Shown: one piece after another, positions 45,918 to 59,278 of the stretch
How the letters are laid out: the number at the start of each line of letters is the position of its first letter
Numbering within the stretch: position 1 is the first letter of the stretch
DNA from: Dipteris shenzhenensis
Taxonomy: Eukaryota; Polypodiophyta; Polypodiopsida; Gleicheniales
Reading direction: 5' to 3' (one strand)
Length of the DNA: 64,000 bases
Assembly (NCBI GenBank): GCA_047967505.1
Contig: CM106539.1
Position numbers and translations under genes: made by a program
The notes under the pieces: model-generated
What the model was told of the DNA's origin: nothing
The model's input: the letters and a program-made list of their open reading frames with translations, nothing else
The model's database searches: none

Positions 45918-46639
45918 AGTAAGAAAATAATACAATGTCTGTGCTCAACAGATAACAGGATCTCGTACGCAAGAGAGAAAAGTAGATAGTATGGACAATC
46001 AAAAAATTTGATTACTGTAGAACTGATACAATAGATGGCGCTGCCTCCTAGCCGTGCGCTCCTGTGAAAGACACTTCGATGGCGTGCTGGAAACAGTAGA
46101 GGACGGAGGCCGGAGGCTAAGGAATCAGGGTTGGTGTAGCCAGTGATGAAATGGGCTTCACGGGCTTGCTCTTTTATAGCCACCACTCGTAGTCGGTTAG
46201 ACCCAATTGGGTGACTGACCGAGTCCGCCCAAAATGGCTGACTGGGAGTCAGTCCCAAAATAGGCCACCAACCACACGATAGAATAGGTGCGCAAAATAC
46301 AGCAAATGACCTACGGACTCCGTTCAGCCCAGAGCCATCTGGGATCATCTGGGGCTCCAAACAGGCCCCGGAACCCGAGAGTGGGCTACCCCAAGAAATG
46401 CTCCATCCACGCTCAGTGCGATCAGTCATGGGATGCCTTCCTGCACTTGCATGTAGCCTAGTTGGCAGTGTGCCAACTTCGTCCAACCATCAGGCCACAC
46501 ATGGCCCCCATTTGTGTCCAAACCAGGACCTACCGGATAATCGAGCTACTCAAATGCCTTCTCCTCATATGGGGGGCTTACAAGTAGAGTTAGCTAGTTC
46601 CCGCATAGTTGGACGAGAGTGGAGCATTGATATCTAACA
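45918..46639 (-). repeat. Ty1-copia 3' LTR (722 bp) of the chimeric element
   Basis: AGTAAGAAAATAATAC to GATATCTAACA on the plus strand, followed by the purine-tract complement at 46640. It is the duplicate of the LTR cut at 1-317. Confidence 0.88.
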
Positions 46640-46669
46640 CCCCCCCTCAATGTCCACCTGCAAGTGAAC

Positions 46670-48055
46670 TTACTTTTTCGGTCCAATGCCAAGTCGATGA
46701 AGATGCCTCTCTAGCAAGTCTCTTCCAAGAGCCTTCATGAAGATGTCCGCAGCATTCTCTATAGCCGGACAGTACAGTCGGCGGACAGTACACCAAGTCG
46801 ACCTCTCCATCCATGATGAGCTCGCGTATAAAGTGATATTGAATCTCAATGTGTTTTGTGCGAGCATGGAACACAGGGTTCTTTGCAATCGCCATGCAAC
46901 TCTGATTGTCACATGACAATTGCATAGGCTTGTTCTGCATTGCACCCATATCCCCTAAAATCCTCCTCAACCACACTGCCTCGCAAGAAGCAAAGCATGC
47001 TGATTTGTACTCAGCCTCGGTAGAAGAAAGAGCAACTGTGGGTTGCTTCTTGCTGACCCATGACACAGCTCTAGATCCAAGTGAGAAACAGTAACCTGTC
47101 ACTGATCTCCTGCTATCCACATCTCCTGCCCACCAATGTCACAGAATCCGGTCAAGATGTTGCCCTTGGTATAGGTGATGCCAAAATCAAGTGTGCCTTT
47201 GATGTATTTCAGCACCCGCATCCCTGTCCTCCAATGGTTCTCTCGGGGCTTATTGAAAAACCTGCTTAGTACACCAGTCACAAAGCTGATGTCCGGCCGC
47301 GTGTTGCAAAAGTAAATCAAGTTGCCGACAAGTCTTCTGTACTTCGCTTCGTCGACCAGTGGTGATGAATCCTCATTTGAGAGCTTCACGTCAACCTCCA
47401 TAGGGGTACCAACTGTCTTGTACTTAGCCATGCCAAATGCCTTCAGTATCTCTCCAGCATACTTCAGTTGTGAAATGAAGATCTGTTTCGGCTCTTGCCA
47501 AACTTCAATCCCCAAACAGAAATGCATCAGTCCGAGGTCTGTCATTTCAAACTCTCTTCCTAGAAAATGCTTTGTCTGCGAGATCTTCTCTTCATGGTTC
47601 CCTGTTATGACAAGGTCGTCCACATAAAGGACCACGATCATACACGTGTCTCCTTGTCTAGAGATATACAAATTTGCATCAGATGGGCTCCTCCTGAACC
47701 GGTTTTGCAGAAAGTAGGCATCAATTCATTGGTACCATGCTCGTGGGGCCTGTTTCAGCCCGTAAAGTGCCTTCTTCAGTTTATAGACTTTACCTTCTGA
47801 ACCGGGGATCACAAAACCCGGTGGTTGTTCCATGTATACCTCCTCCTTGAGATCTCCATTCAGAAAGGCGGATTTTACATCCATATGAAACGTGGGCCAA
47901 CTTCCCTGAGCAACTAAAGCTAAAACACTGCGAATTGTGGTTAGTCGAGCTGTGGGAGCAAAAGTATCCTGATAATCAGGTGCGAATCCTTTTGCCACGA
48001 GCCGAGCCTTGTAGTTATCCAACGTGTCGTCGGACTTGTACTTGGTCATGTACAC
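46670..48055 (-). pseudogene. Copia RT-RNase H region of the chimeric element
   Basis: RT (48055-47099) keeps [20 protein letters not shown] and YVDDLVITGN. RNase H is open from 47120, but a 16-bp partial duplication near 46770-46795 (CGGACAGTAC repeated) shifts the frame before the end [15 protein letters not shown]. It is better preserved than its duplicate at 348-1600: it lacks that copy's TAG codons near 641 and 1238. Confidence 0.85.
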
Positions 48056-48069
48056 CCACTTGGTGCGGA

Positions 48070-49310
48070 TTACCTTGCGTTTTGGTGGTCATCCACAAGG
48101 TCCCAAGTGTTGTTCTTCATTATGGAGCCATACTCCAACTGCATAGCCTCCATCCACCTATCATCACCCTGTGCCTCTTCAAGACACTTGGGTTCATCAG
48201 CACGGATCACCTCTGTCATCAAAGCATAGTTGACCAAGTGTTCCTGCACCCTTCTTTGCTCCTCTAATCTCTTAGACCGGCGGTGTTCAGATGGTTCCTC
48301 CTCAATGGCTGGAGGTTCTCTGCCATCCAAAAGCTGCTTTATCCACTTCGGTAATGGTTTTTGCCATTGTGGTTCTGCAGGCTCTTCTTCCTCTTCTTTA
48401 TCTTGAATCCTCCCAAGCACCGTTGGGGGAGTTCGGTCTACTGTTGGTGGTTGTACTGGATGGATATCCTAGTCTTGGTTGTCTGGGAAGGAAGCATCCT
48501 CCTCCAATTCATGCGGCTATTCTGAGAAGACCACATCGCGACTTACTATTACCTTCTTGGTTACAGGGTTATAGAGACGGTAACCCTTCGCCTCTTCACT
48601 GTAGCCCAAGAAAATATACTTCCGGCTCTTCGGTTCCCATTTGGCTCTGTTAGCATTAGGGACATGCACAAAACAGTCACATCCAAAAACTCTGAAATGT
48701 GCAGCTGAAGGTTTCTTATCAGAAAAGGTCTGCAGTGGAGTCATCCCGTTCATAGCCTTCGTGTAGCTACGATTCAGAATGTAAATTGCCGTGTTACATG
48801 CTTCAGCCCAGAAAGTCTTTGGCAAATTTTTCCCTTTCATCATACTCCTGCCCATTTCGCAGATGATGCGCATCTTGCACTCTGCTACTCCATTTTGCTG
48901 TGATGTATGCGGCGGGGGTTTCTACCTCTTGATCCCGTGACTTTTGCAGTAACTTTCGGATTCAATTGATGTGAACTCTCCACCTCTGTCTGCTCTCAAT
49001 TTTTTCACCTTCCTCCCCGATTCTTTCTCGACCATTACATGTCATTCCTTGAACTTACTAAAAGCCTCGTCTTTAGTCTTCATGAAGTATATCCATATCC
49101 TTCTACTATAGTTGTCGATTAGTGTCATGAAGTAGTAGGGACCACCCAAAGCTTCCGTCTCCATCTTTCCGCAGAGGTCTGTGTGAACGAGCTCTAGAGG
49201 AGCCTTTGCCCTGCTAGCCTATTTAGGAAAGGGCTGCCGATGCTCCTTGCCCATCATGCAAGCTTCACATACATCGAGCAAATCTGAAATTTCTGGTAGG
49301 TCTGTAATCA
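48070..49310 (-). pseudogene. Copia integrase region of the chimeric element
   Basis: Minus-strand integrase C-terminal part (48873-48517: MRIICEMGRSMMKGKNLPK, FWAEACNTAIYILNRS, HFRVFGCDCFVHVP) and linker to RT (48420-48070). The core is upstream near 49100-48900. The TAG before the PPPHTSQQNG motif is shared with 1-4589. Other frame changes lie near 48480 and 49020. Confidence 0.8.
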
Positions 49311-50345
49311 TTCCACTTTTTGCATCTCCTTCAAAGAACTAAGGTTTAGATGACCAAACCTCTCATGCCACAGCTTAGTGTTCTTCACATCGGCTCGAGC
49401 ACTAAAAGCTGAGAGTTCGTAGATGCTATTGTGCTGTGTACCTTTACCAATGACCTTCCCTTGAAGATCCAAAATCTGTGCACCATTCTTATCGAATTTA
49501 ACTTTGAGGTCCCGATTCGTGATCGCAGAAACGGAGAACAAGTTCCTCTTGATATTTGGCACATAAAGAACATTGGACAACTGTTTTACAACTCCATCTG
49601 ACTTGAGAGCAATCGTACCTTTTCCTTTTGCTGGACATTTTGCATCATTGTCGACTGCTACCAGGATGTCATTCCCTATCGGTTGTAGAGAGGTATACCA
49701 ATCCTTCCGACTGGTCATGTGGCGCGATGCACCACTATCAATGATCCAAGGTTCATCCGTAGGTACATGAACTGCCTCCATGCAAATCTCTTCAATTGCT
49801 ACGAAGAGCTCTACTGGTACTGCCTGCGCGTTGTTGCTGGACTCTTTCTTTACTCCGTTCTTCTCATCTGCAATCTTCTTCCGGCACTCATTCTGCTTGT
49901 GCCCTGCCTTGTTGAAATAGAAGCACTTGATCTTCTTCTTTCTCTTTTTATCATCAGAAGAAGATGGGTTACCAGAGTCCTTACCCTTACCTTTCTTTGA
50001 TCCAGTCCAGAAAGCCGAATCTTCTCCAGTCCTCGTCTTTTGACGCATCTCCTCCTCCAGAAGCATCGCGCTAAAATCCTCAAAGTTGAGGGGTGGATTT
50101 CTGTTCTGTGTATTTAGCGCCATAACAAGACCGTCGTACTTTGGTGGGAGAATCTGTATGCATCTTCGTGCTAGATTCTCGTTGGTGATGGTGATGCCAA
50201 TCGCAGTCATCTGATCGCACAGATTCTTCACCCTGGTGATGAACTTCTCTGCCGCTTCAGACTCAGACAATTTTTCCTTCGCGAGTTGAGTCTCCAAATT
50301 TCGAATCCACATCTGATTCGTGGTCTCGTACTGATTTTGCATCAT
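49308..50345 (-). pseudogene. Copia gag-protease ORF of the chimeric element (345 codons open)
   Basis: Open from the UBN2-type gag (NQYETTNQMWIRNLETQL) through the zinc knuckle, protease DSGAS and LWHERFGHLNLSSLKEMQ, but it lacks the gag N-terminus because of the join at 50335-50340. The knuckle reads CFYFNKAGHKQNEC: the second Cys is Phe, where the duplicate has Trp and C2 has Cys. Confidence 0.85.
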
Positions 50346-50379
50346 TGCCGACTGCTACCAGGATGTCATTCCCTACCGG

Positions 50380-51396
50380 CTATAGAGAGGTATACCAATC
50401 CTTCCAACTGGTCATGTGGCATGATGCACCACTGTCAATAATCCAAGGTTCATCCGCAGGTACATGAACTGCTTCTGTGCAAATCTCCTCAATTGCTATG
50501 AACAGCTGTACTGGTGCTGCCTGTGCGCTGTTGTTGGACTCTTTCTTTACTCCGTTCTTCTCATCTGCAATCTTCTTTACTCCGTTCTTCTCATCTGCAA
50601 TCTTCTTCCGACACTCATTCTGCTTGTGCCTTGCCTTGTTGCAATAGAAGCACTTGATCTTCTTCTTTCTCTTTTTATCATCAGAAGAAGATGGGTTACC
50701 AGAGTCCTTACCCTCACCTTTCTTTGATCCAGTGTAGAAAGAAGAATTTTCTCCAGTCCTTTTCTTTCCACACATCTCCTCCTCCAGAAGCATTACGCAG
50801 AAATCCTCAAAGTTGAGTGGCGAATTTTTGTTCTACGTATTCAGTGCCGTAACAAGACCGTCGTACTTTGGTGGGAGAATCCGTATGCACCTCCGTGCTA
50901 GATTCTCGCTGGTGATGGTGATGCCAATCGCAGTCATCTGATCGAGCAGATTCCTCACCCTGGTGATGAACTTCTCTGTCGCTTCAGACTCAGACAGTTT
51001 CTCGTTCACGAGTTGAGTCTCTAGATTTTGAATCCGCGTCTGATTCATGGTCTCATACTGATTTTTCAAGACCGTCCATGCCTCCTCCGCTGCGGTGACA
51101 TGTTGAATTAACACCATGACAAAATCACTTACACTGCAGACAATAGAACACAGCACATATGCATTTCTTCTTGTCCATGCGAGAATCTCATCCACAGTTG
51201 GTACTATCTGTTGTGCTGCATTGGTCGGATTCGGTGGTCTCGAGACCGGCTTCATGTCCACCACAGTAGCAGTATCCCAAAGCTCGTATGCACTTAGGAT
51301 GGTCTTCATCTTGAACTTCCAGAGTGGATAGTTAGTGCCATCCAACTTTTCACTTTCGCCGAACGGTGGGATTCGCAGTCTTGCGGGTTGGGCCAT
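50380..51396 (-). pseudogene. Copia C2-type gag in the chimeric element
   Basis: Gag starts at the ATG at 51396 (MAQPARLRIPPFGESEKL) and is open to 50833. The knuckle segment 50793-50380 has an intact CFYCNKARHKQNEC and DSGAS. A short in-frame duplication (KKIADEKNGV twice, near 50565-50600) is absent from the copy at 6042-6380. Confidence 0.82.
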
Positions 51397-51454
51397 CTCT
51401 CACAATCTACTCACAAATAAAAACACACTACCAAATCTTCTTGCTAGAGTCCAG

Positions 51455-51466
51455 GCTCTGATAGCA
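51455..51466 (-). other. Primer-binding site of the chimeric copia
   Basis: The minus strand reads TGCTATCAGAGC, next to the LTR at 51467, identical to the site at 6945-6956. Confidence 0.75.
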
Positions 51467-52167
51467 TGTAAGAAAATAATACGTCTGTGCTCAACAGATA
51501 ATAGGATCTCATACGGAAGAGAGAAAAGCAGATAGTATGGAGAATCAAAAAATTTTATTACTGTAGAGTTGATACAATAGATGCGCTCCTGTGAAAGAAG
51601 CTTCGATGGCATGCTGCAAATAGTAGAGGATGGAGGCTAGATGCTAAGGAATCAGGGTTACTGTAGCCAGTGATGAAATGGGCTTCACGAGCTTGCTCTT
51701 ATATAGCCACCACTCGTAGTCGATTGGACCCAATTGGGTGACCGACCCAGTCTGCCCAAAACGACCGACTGGGGGTCGGTCCCAAAATAGGGCACTGACC
51801 ACACGATAGAATCAGTGCGCAAAATAGAGCAACTGACCTATGGACTCCGTTCGGCCCAGAGCCATTCGGGATCATCTGGGGCTCCAAACGGACCCCACAA
51901 CCCGAGAGTGGGCTACCCCGGGAAATGCTCCATCTACCCTCAGTGCGGTCAATCATGGGATGCCTTCCCACACTTGCATGTAGCCTAGTTGGCAGTGTGC
52001 CAGCTCCATCCAGCCATCAGGCCACACATGGCCCCCATCTGGTGTCCAAACCAAGACCTAGTAGATAACCGAGCTACTCAAATGCCTTCTCCTCATATGG
52101 GGCGCTTACAAGTAGAGTTAGCTGGTTCCTGCGTAGTTACATGAGAGTGGAGCATTGATATCTAATA
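51467..52167 (-). repeat. Ty1-copia 5' LTR (701 bp) of the chimeric element
   Basis: TGTAAGAAAATAATAC to GATATCTAATA, followed by GTTGC at 52168-52172. It is the duplicate of 6957-7650. Confidence 0.88.
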
Positions 52168-55100
52168 GTTGCAGCAGTATGGACTATGTTTAAGAATGGT
52201 CTTTGTTCATGACAAATGCTATTTGGTTGCAAGGATCGTGATTTTTCCATCCTCAGCTTTGTGGCACATCACCTAATTTTTATCTTATAGTTTATTTTTC
52301 ATTGTTTTTTCCATTATTGTCGTACCATTGTTTTTTATTGTATGAACCTCAGTAGATCGGTTAAGTTAGTGAGCAATTGCATAAACAAGTAATACATCAA
52401 ATTTATATGCTTCAATAATTTTGGCTTCCATGCTTTTCATCACTATCTTGGATTTGTAGCTTCAATGCTTTACAAACTCCTTGTAACATCACTTCTTGAT
52501 ATCAATGTTTGATTGTTTCATGGACATTTCATGTGTTTCTCAATGCTTGGTTACATTTGTGAAGTAATTGATAGATTTTTTGAATTGCTTGGACCCTTGA
52601 GACTTGAGCATTCTTGCAAATCATTTCATGGATTATTTGAAGCAAATCATTTTGAAGGGTTGCAGTTAAAACACTTATGGCCATATGAGATTTATTGAAT
52701 TTTTTTATAACTTCCTTGAATTGTATGAATTGATGGTAATATCTACGAATATATGAGCTTCTTACTTCAACGCTTCCTTATTAGTAGAACATTTTTTTAT
52801 GACTGACTCGATAGCTTCCTTCAATGTTTTCTTTATTATATCCTTTATCATATTGTTTGACAACTTACTTGATATTTTTCTTGTTTCAATGCTTATAGGC
52901 ATATAAGACTTGTGAAATTGTTTGTATTGCTTTCTTGAATTGTATGAATTGTTTGATAGCTTCTTTGCTTCAACCACATCACTGTGAAAGATGGTAACGC
53001 TCAAGTTCGTGCTTTCGCTAATAGTTCTTGAGAACTTCATAAGGAGCTGCAAACCTATAAGTCATGATATGTCTGTCGAGAGTGTTTTGAATGAGATTGT
53101 GAAGTTTGTTATGTATCTCATCAAGAGGAAGACTCACATGTCACAACCTACATATGTGAAAATAGACCTATTTTGCAAGCCAACCTGACCTTATTTGGCA
53201 AACATCATGATACATATAGAAGTGGAAATGCTTTGAAGGAGGTAGCCTCCTTTTGCTACAGAAAAAATTAGAGAGCGAGCCATAACTTGTACACGTCACA
53301 ATAGAATACCATCATGTTGGGTCCTAAACTTCTTGAAATTAGGCTAGTCTACAAGACCACATGAGCATATTTGGCAGAATTCATCATTTACATAATAAGT
53401 GGATGTGCTTTGAGGGAGGGAGTGTTGAGAGGAAGAGAAAGAGGAGAGATACCGACACAAGAGTTGCTCCCAAGAAAGTGATTCTATTCATAGATCATAG
53501 GCATATATATAGTTGAGGACTAGGCTGAGTTAGGGCAAGCTATATATACCTCTAACACCCCCACTCAAACTAGGCCCTCTAGCTACGGATGGAAAAACCC
53601 TTGGGGAGTACAAGGAAAAAGACCCAAGCCACTATATATATCTATGTGAAAATATATATACAAAGGATGGCCATATGCTATTTTGAATGATACAGTGTAA
53701 TGCTAGATGACACAATGCGAATTGCATGTGGATAGTACAAGGGCATAAGACAAGCACTTGTCCATAGTACAGTGCAAAGTATAGGCACTATGTTTGGTGC
53801 ATGATACAGTGAAAAGTATGTGTGAAAAATAGAAAATCTTCTTGGAAATCTCAACTTGTTTGACATAGTGATGATGCATAATCAGGGCTTGCGATCTTCA
53901 AGTTCGATGTTTGAGCCCTTCATTTGAATAGTAGAGCTTGTTGTCTCCAAGTTCAATCTAGTCAAACCTCCTCAAACCTTTATAATCATGCCTTCATGTT
54001 TCGCACAATTCATCCACATAAAATGACTTATTTCATGTAGTGTATATGAACACAGCAAATATTCAAGTGTTTGTTTCTATTGTACCAAGGATGAATGTAT
54101 GAGCAAATTGCTTCGGTCACTCTAAAGATGAGTATGGAGGGGCAATTTGAGATGTCCACAAAGCCAAGGCTGAAATGTCTCTTGGGTAGTGTAAGAAAGT
54201 CATAGCAACACAATAGGAAGGCCCATAAAGTTCTTGCAAATCAAGAAGCAATAATCCAAAAACACAACGAGCATTCGGGCACAAGTGCCTATAGGCATAT
54301 TTGACTTAGTTGATTATGTGATCACAAGCTCACTTGCAAAGTACATCATTTAATACATCAAGATTGAGGAGGAATCTCTTGAGTCAGACCACATACTAGT
54401 GCCTATAGGCCTAATTGTTAGAAACATGGTGTGTAATTGTGTGTGTGTGTGTGTGTGTAGATGCCAATGGAGATTCATGATCTATGCAACTAAATAGGAT
54501 CCATCGCGAACAAAGACCATTTTGGAACACAATAAATTGGGTAGCCACCACGAAGAGAACCCTAAAATGACTCGGAAGAGATGGACCTTTTGTTGAATCA
54601 AGTTGCTACATCATAGCTTGAATATGTTAGAATAGAACTGGTTTGCATAACAGCTCATACTGATTTGGAAAAAGGCTTCATATATAAAAGTTGTTGTGCA
54701 ATTGAGGGGAGCTAGTCTCCTTCTAGTATAGGAAAAATTAGAGAGCAATCCATCACTATTGCATCTCACAACAGAGTACAAGAGTATCATCATATTGGAT
54801 CTCAAACTTCTTAGAATAGTCCTATTCTAGAAAACCGAATGGGTCAATTTGGCAAAACCCATCCTATACAAAATTCAAGGTGCTACGACAAAGAAAATCT
54901 CCTCTTGGGATAGCAAAAGAGGAGTGAAAGTCATAGAGTGAGCTGGCCATAACTTTTGCATATTGTAGCAAAGTACCATTATGTTGGGTCTATAAATTCT
55001 TTTAAAAGACCTTTTCTCTCCCTTTTCTGCAAGTCTATGCGGGCCGATTTAGCAAAAAGCATCATATGTAGGAGTCGATGTGTTTTGAGGGAGATAGCAA

Positions 55101-55407
55101 GTTGATTTGGCTTGTTCCCATCTCATCTCTGTCAAATTCGCTTGTTTTCCTAGAGGTTGCACTAGTATGCACTATGTTTATGAATGGTCTTTGTTCATGA
55201 CAAATGCTATTTGGTTGCAATGATCGTAATTTTGTCATTCTCATCTTTGTGGCAAGTGTCATCTACAATTTCTAGGAGGATTTTTTGGGGACCTTTCACA
55301 TTGGGCTTTGACCTAGTAGAAGAGGATAGCCAAGTCATTTCTCTCTTTATCAAGTTCCCCTGCCTTTCTTAGATGTATCATCGACTCCTTGCCTCGATTG
55401 GAGCTAG
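52168..55407. other. Duplicated repeat DNA (copy of 7651-10892)
   Basis: Closely matches 7651-10892 with scattered substitutions and small indels, including the GT run (54439-54458) and two about-200-bp units (54650-55095). No gene is recognised. Confidence 0.75.
53423..53557 (-). repeat. Short (135-bp) copia-type LTR, second copy
   Basis: Copy of 8906-9040 with the same ends and the adjoining purine-tract complement. The partner primer site TGGTATCAAAGC (minus) is at 57706-57717. Confidence 0.55.
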
Positions 55408-56105
55408 ATGTTAATACATAAGGCAGGTGACCCCATGGATACTGGGAACTATCATACTAGTCTCATGATTGGCCATAAGCTAGCCAAGATCTATGGATCG
55501 ATACTGGAGAGGAAGATCAGCAGCCATACAGAGGCACATGGGCAACATGCTCTAGGGCAGGCAAGTGTTCAGAGACAACACTCCACACTAGACCACATCT
55601 TCACCCTAAGGACTATCATTGAGGAGGCGAGGTCGAGATGCTAGAGAGTCTATGTTTGTTTTGTAGACTTTCGGAAGGCCTTCGACACTGTCCCACATTC
55701 GCGCATGAACAGGAGACTACAGGATATGTAGATTCGAGAGGTTCTGATCTGGGGAGTGGTGAGCCTATATGAGTTCGTCAGACTAGGGAGAGTTCATGTC
55801 CCAAGAGGCCTATCAGACTGGGTTGAGAGCACGATCGGGGTAAAGCAGGGATGCCCTCTCTCACTGACTCTCTTCGGGCTCTACATTGATGAGATTACAT
55901 CTTTCATAGACCGTCTAGGAGGCGAGGGAGCACCACTAGCTGACTTGATGATACATATTCTACTATATGCAGATGACATAGACCTCCTATCATCTTCGGC
56001 AGAGGGACTACATAGACATCTAGATGCCCTAGAGGTGTTCTAGAGAGAGAGAGAGCTGATGGTTAACCTTGGGAAGACCAAGGTCATGATCTTAAACACC
56101 TCTTA
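55408..56105 (+). pseudogene. LINE reverse transcriptase fragment, second copy
   Basis: Duplicate of 10893-11590. It has additional stops: TAG at 55642 (CAG in the first copy) and TAG near 55729. It keeps FRKAFDTVP (Lys, where the first copy has Asn), GVKQGCPLSL and YADD. The stop after EVF is shared, so that mutation predates the duplication. Confidence 0.88.
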
Positions 56106-58685
56106 CATATTGATTCACTGACATAGCTTTACATACCAGAGTCAGCTAGTGGAGATTGTGCCCAACTATTGAGTCATTGAACCTATTTGGGATCTATACA
56201 GACACTAGCAACAAATAGTAATAATTATTAGGACAATGTACAATTATACTTCTTGTTTCAAGAACTCAAACTTAGACATCCTCTCATGAAGAATCTCACA
56301 TGGAAGAATAGCTTAAGCATTGCGATTTCTAATTGCCAAAATTGATTTGTCATCCATTAAAACAAAAAGAAAACTATATTATATATTCTAGGTTCCTATA
56401 ATAGAACAGTTTTTCACCAAGAGCAAAATTGAATTTATCTAGGTGAAATTGCAATATGTCGAGCGATACAAGATGTTGAACATTAGCACTTGTCTAAACT
56501 TGCACTTTACAAGTGTCAATGATGTTGATGACAAAATCCATCAGTAAAAGGAAGCTAACAGTTTGTTTAGTGGGTGTGTAGAGCCATTATCAATGTATGG
56601 GGGGACATACTCGCTCAACATTATTATATTCCTATTTGTTTTGGACCATCGAGATTAATTAACCTAATTAATTAACCTATGTTTGTCCATGGATTAATTG
56701 ATTTATTTGGGTTGATTAATTTATTTTAAGCTATGTCTAAGAAGAGTGCACATTCTTTAAGATGGTAGGATTCGAACCCACAATGTTGTCTTTCCCATGT
56801 GTGAGCCCTACCACTAAGCTATAGAGTGGAAGAGTATATCTAGTGCTAACTAAAATATTATAAATGGTCCCTCTTCCCCCTCTCCCTTTAGGTGTGCCTT
56901 CTTCTTTAAAGCTTCCTTCAAATGGTCACCATTCCCCCTGCTCCTTTAGCACATGCCTTCTTCTCTAATGTACCCTTCTAAAGTGGTCCCTCTTAATTGA
57001 AACTCCTCACTCCCCCCTTTATCCCTTAGCTTAATCATGCCCTTTCCCTCTTGCTTTTCACCCCTCTTCTCTTCCCAAAAACTAATTCATGGGAATTGCC
57101 CATTTTTCAACATATGGGGGGATAGACCAGTAAGCTCTTAAATATGACAATGTAGAGAAATGCTGAAATGAGCATACAAGGGCACAATTAGGATAGTTCA
57201 AAGGGTGCTCACAGTATTGATTGGATTAGGGAGTGTTCATTGGACACGTTTCCACAGTTTGGGCACCGCAGCTTAGTATTTGGGCCATACGCTTTGGTAG
57301 GAAGGGAGGAGAGGCACCTAGAATGCAAATAACAGGAGCGGGTAGAGGAAGCAAAGGCAAGCTCAGGCCACGAAAGCTGCACTGAACAGTCAAGTTCAAT
57401 GTTGGTGTTGGAACTCGGGGGGGTCAAAATCCTTTGAATAAGCTTTTTCTACAAGAAAACATGGACCAATTTGGCAAAAAGCATTATATACAAAAGTTTA
57501 CATGCTGTGAGGGAGGTAGTCCCCTTCTCCTATAGCAAAAATCAAAGACAAAATCATAACTTATGCATGTCGTAGCAGAATACCATCATGATAAGTCTTT
57601 AAAATTTTGGAATGAGCTTGGTCTAGAAGGCAACATGGGCCAATTTGGCAAAAATCATCATACACAAAGCTAGCATTCTTCAAAATTTATTGAACTTCTA
57701 GTCTAGCTTTGATACCATGTTGGAAGAAGAGGGAGAGAATACGGTTTTTTTTTTAACATTGTTTTTTCAAAAAAGTATTTAAAATCATATTTAATTCTAT
57801 AAATCTTGAATTAATTCTTAAAAAAATTTATTTCTTATCAGGTCAAATAAAACCTGAAAACCTGCTACCTTTGATAAGGGACTTTACAAATCTTATATGG
57901 GATATGACCAAATCATGTAACGGACATGTGAACTTCTCTATGGGACTTCCAATCCCTTGTGGGACATTGATAGAGTCTCATAAGGTACCCCAAAACTCCT
58001 ATGTGGTACTTCAAATCCCATGATGGATCCCGAACTCCTATATGTGACTTTCAATCCCTTGTAGGACAGGGATCACATCTCATACAAAACTCCAAAACTC
58101 CTATGTGGGACTTCAAATCCCATAAGGGACCCTAAAACTCCTATGTGGGACTTCAAATTCCATAAGGAACCTCCGAATGCCTATACATGACTTGAAATAT
58201 CATGTTTCAAAATTGATCTTTAATCTCTCCCAAAGTGGACTTATAAACTTGTTATACGTGGGAATTTAATTTAAATATGATGTTTAGGAATTCAAAGATT
58301 CCATATGGGAAACTGATCCACTCTTATATGGGAGTACCAAACTCATATATGGGACTTCAAGTGTCATGCTCAACAAGATTCCAAATAACTTAAAATGTCC
58401 CACTTGGAATCTCAAATATTCCATGTCGGATATTGATTCACTCCCAAAGTGGACTTCTAAACTTCTATGTGGGAATTTAAATTGATGTTTAGTACTTCCA
58501 AGATTCTATGTGGGATAGTGATCCACTCGTGTATGGGAACTTGTATTCTATGCCTCGCACATCGTGATGTGTATACATGTGGCTGATGTGGCACCATGCA
58601 TGGTCATGATGTGGCAATATAGTCTCTTCCATGACATGGAAAGGTGATGGGGCATGATGAGTTGGCATTCATGAGGTGGTAGATT
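56106..58685. other. Duplicated intergenic DNA (copy of 11591-14211)
   Basis: Matches 11591-14211 with small indels, including the tRNA-like head, pyrimidine-rich part, degenerate GGGACTTCAAATCCC field and GATGTGGCA phrases. No gene is recognised. Confidence 0.7.
56757..56832 (-). repeat. tRNA-like SINE head, second copy
   Basis: A box complement at 56811-56821 and B box complement at 56768-56778, both unchanged from the copy at 12240-12315. Confidence 0.5.
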
Positions 58686-58965
58686 CACAACAAGACAAAG
58701 CACCCATAGACGCATGCACAGACGCATTTACTGAACTAAATAAAAAACTTACGGGTGCGTCTATTTGCGTGTCTATTTTCACATCTGGAGTCCCGTGTCT
58801 AATTGCGCGTCTATATATCAGACACACGTGCGTATAGACGCGCACTTAGACGCATAAATAGATGCGCTTATAAATGCATTTATAGACACAAATATAGATG
58901 CAAGTCAAACAGACAGATGCGTATATAGATGTGTTTTTAAATGCACTGATAGACGCACTTTATTT
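58686..58965. repeat. Left subterminal array of copy D, CpG-depleted
   Basis: Same array as copy A, but many AGACGCG motifs now read AGATGCG, AGACGCA or GATGTG. The changes are mostly C to T or G to A at CG sites. Confidence 0.8.
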
Positions 58966-59278
58966 TTTTTATATAAATTTTACAGAATGTTGTGTATGTT
59001 GTGTATGCTACATAGTTACAAGAATCCCATATCCACATTATGTAATTCAATTCTTACAGCCAACCGCATTTTAATTACAATTCCAAATAAAACATTACAA
59101 CTCCAAAACGCAATAAAATTGAAAGCTCAAAAAGTGCTTGTATATACATATAGCACGAAGCTAAGCTACGTCATGTGGCTTCAAGTACAAAAAATAAGAG
59201 GAGTGTATATACAAGAGGCATAAAGCCAAGCCAGTGGCTTCAAGTACAAAAAAGAGTAGCTAGCACTACTTGTACGAC

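Larger units (their letters stand above)
45918..52167 (-). mobile_element. Chimeric Ty1-copia element with both LTRs (6250 bp)
   Basis: LTR 45918-46639, RNase H, RT, integrase and protease of the C1 type, then a join near 50335-50340 to C2-type protease and gag, primer site and LTR 51467-52167. It is flanked by GTTAC and GTTGC. Against 1-7650 it lacks 1845 bp (C1 gag start, MITE A, middle LTR, start of C2), lost between two ATTTT pentamers (4009-4014 and 5855-5859). It is non-functional because of multiple stops and frame changes. Confidence 0.88.

Noticed and set aside
57412-57430. CTCGGGGGGGTCA, a 13-bp match to the MITE terminus, in the duplicated spacer.
   Set aside because: The matching site in the first copy (12942-12955) reads CTTGGGGGCATCA and no other MITE sequence follows, so it is probably coincidence or G-run slippage.
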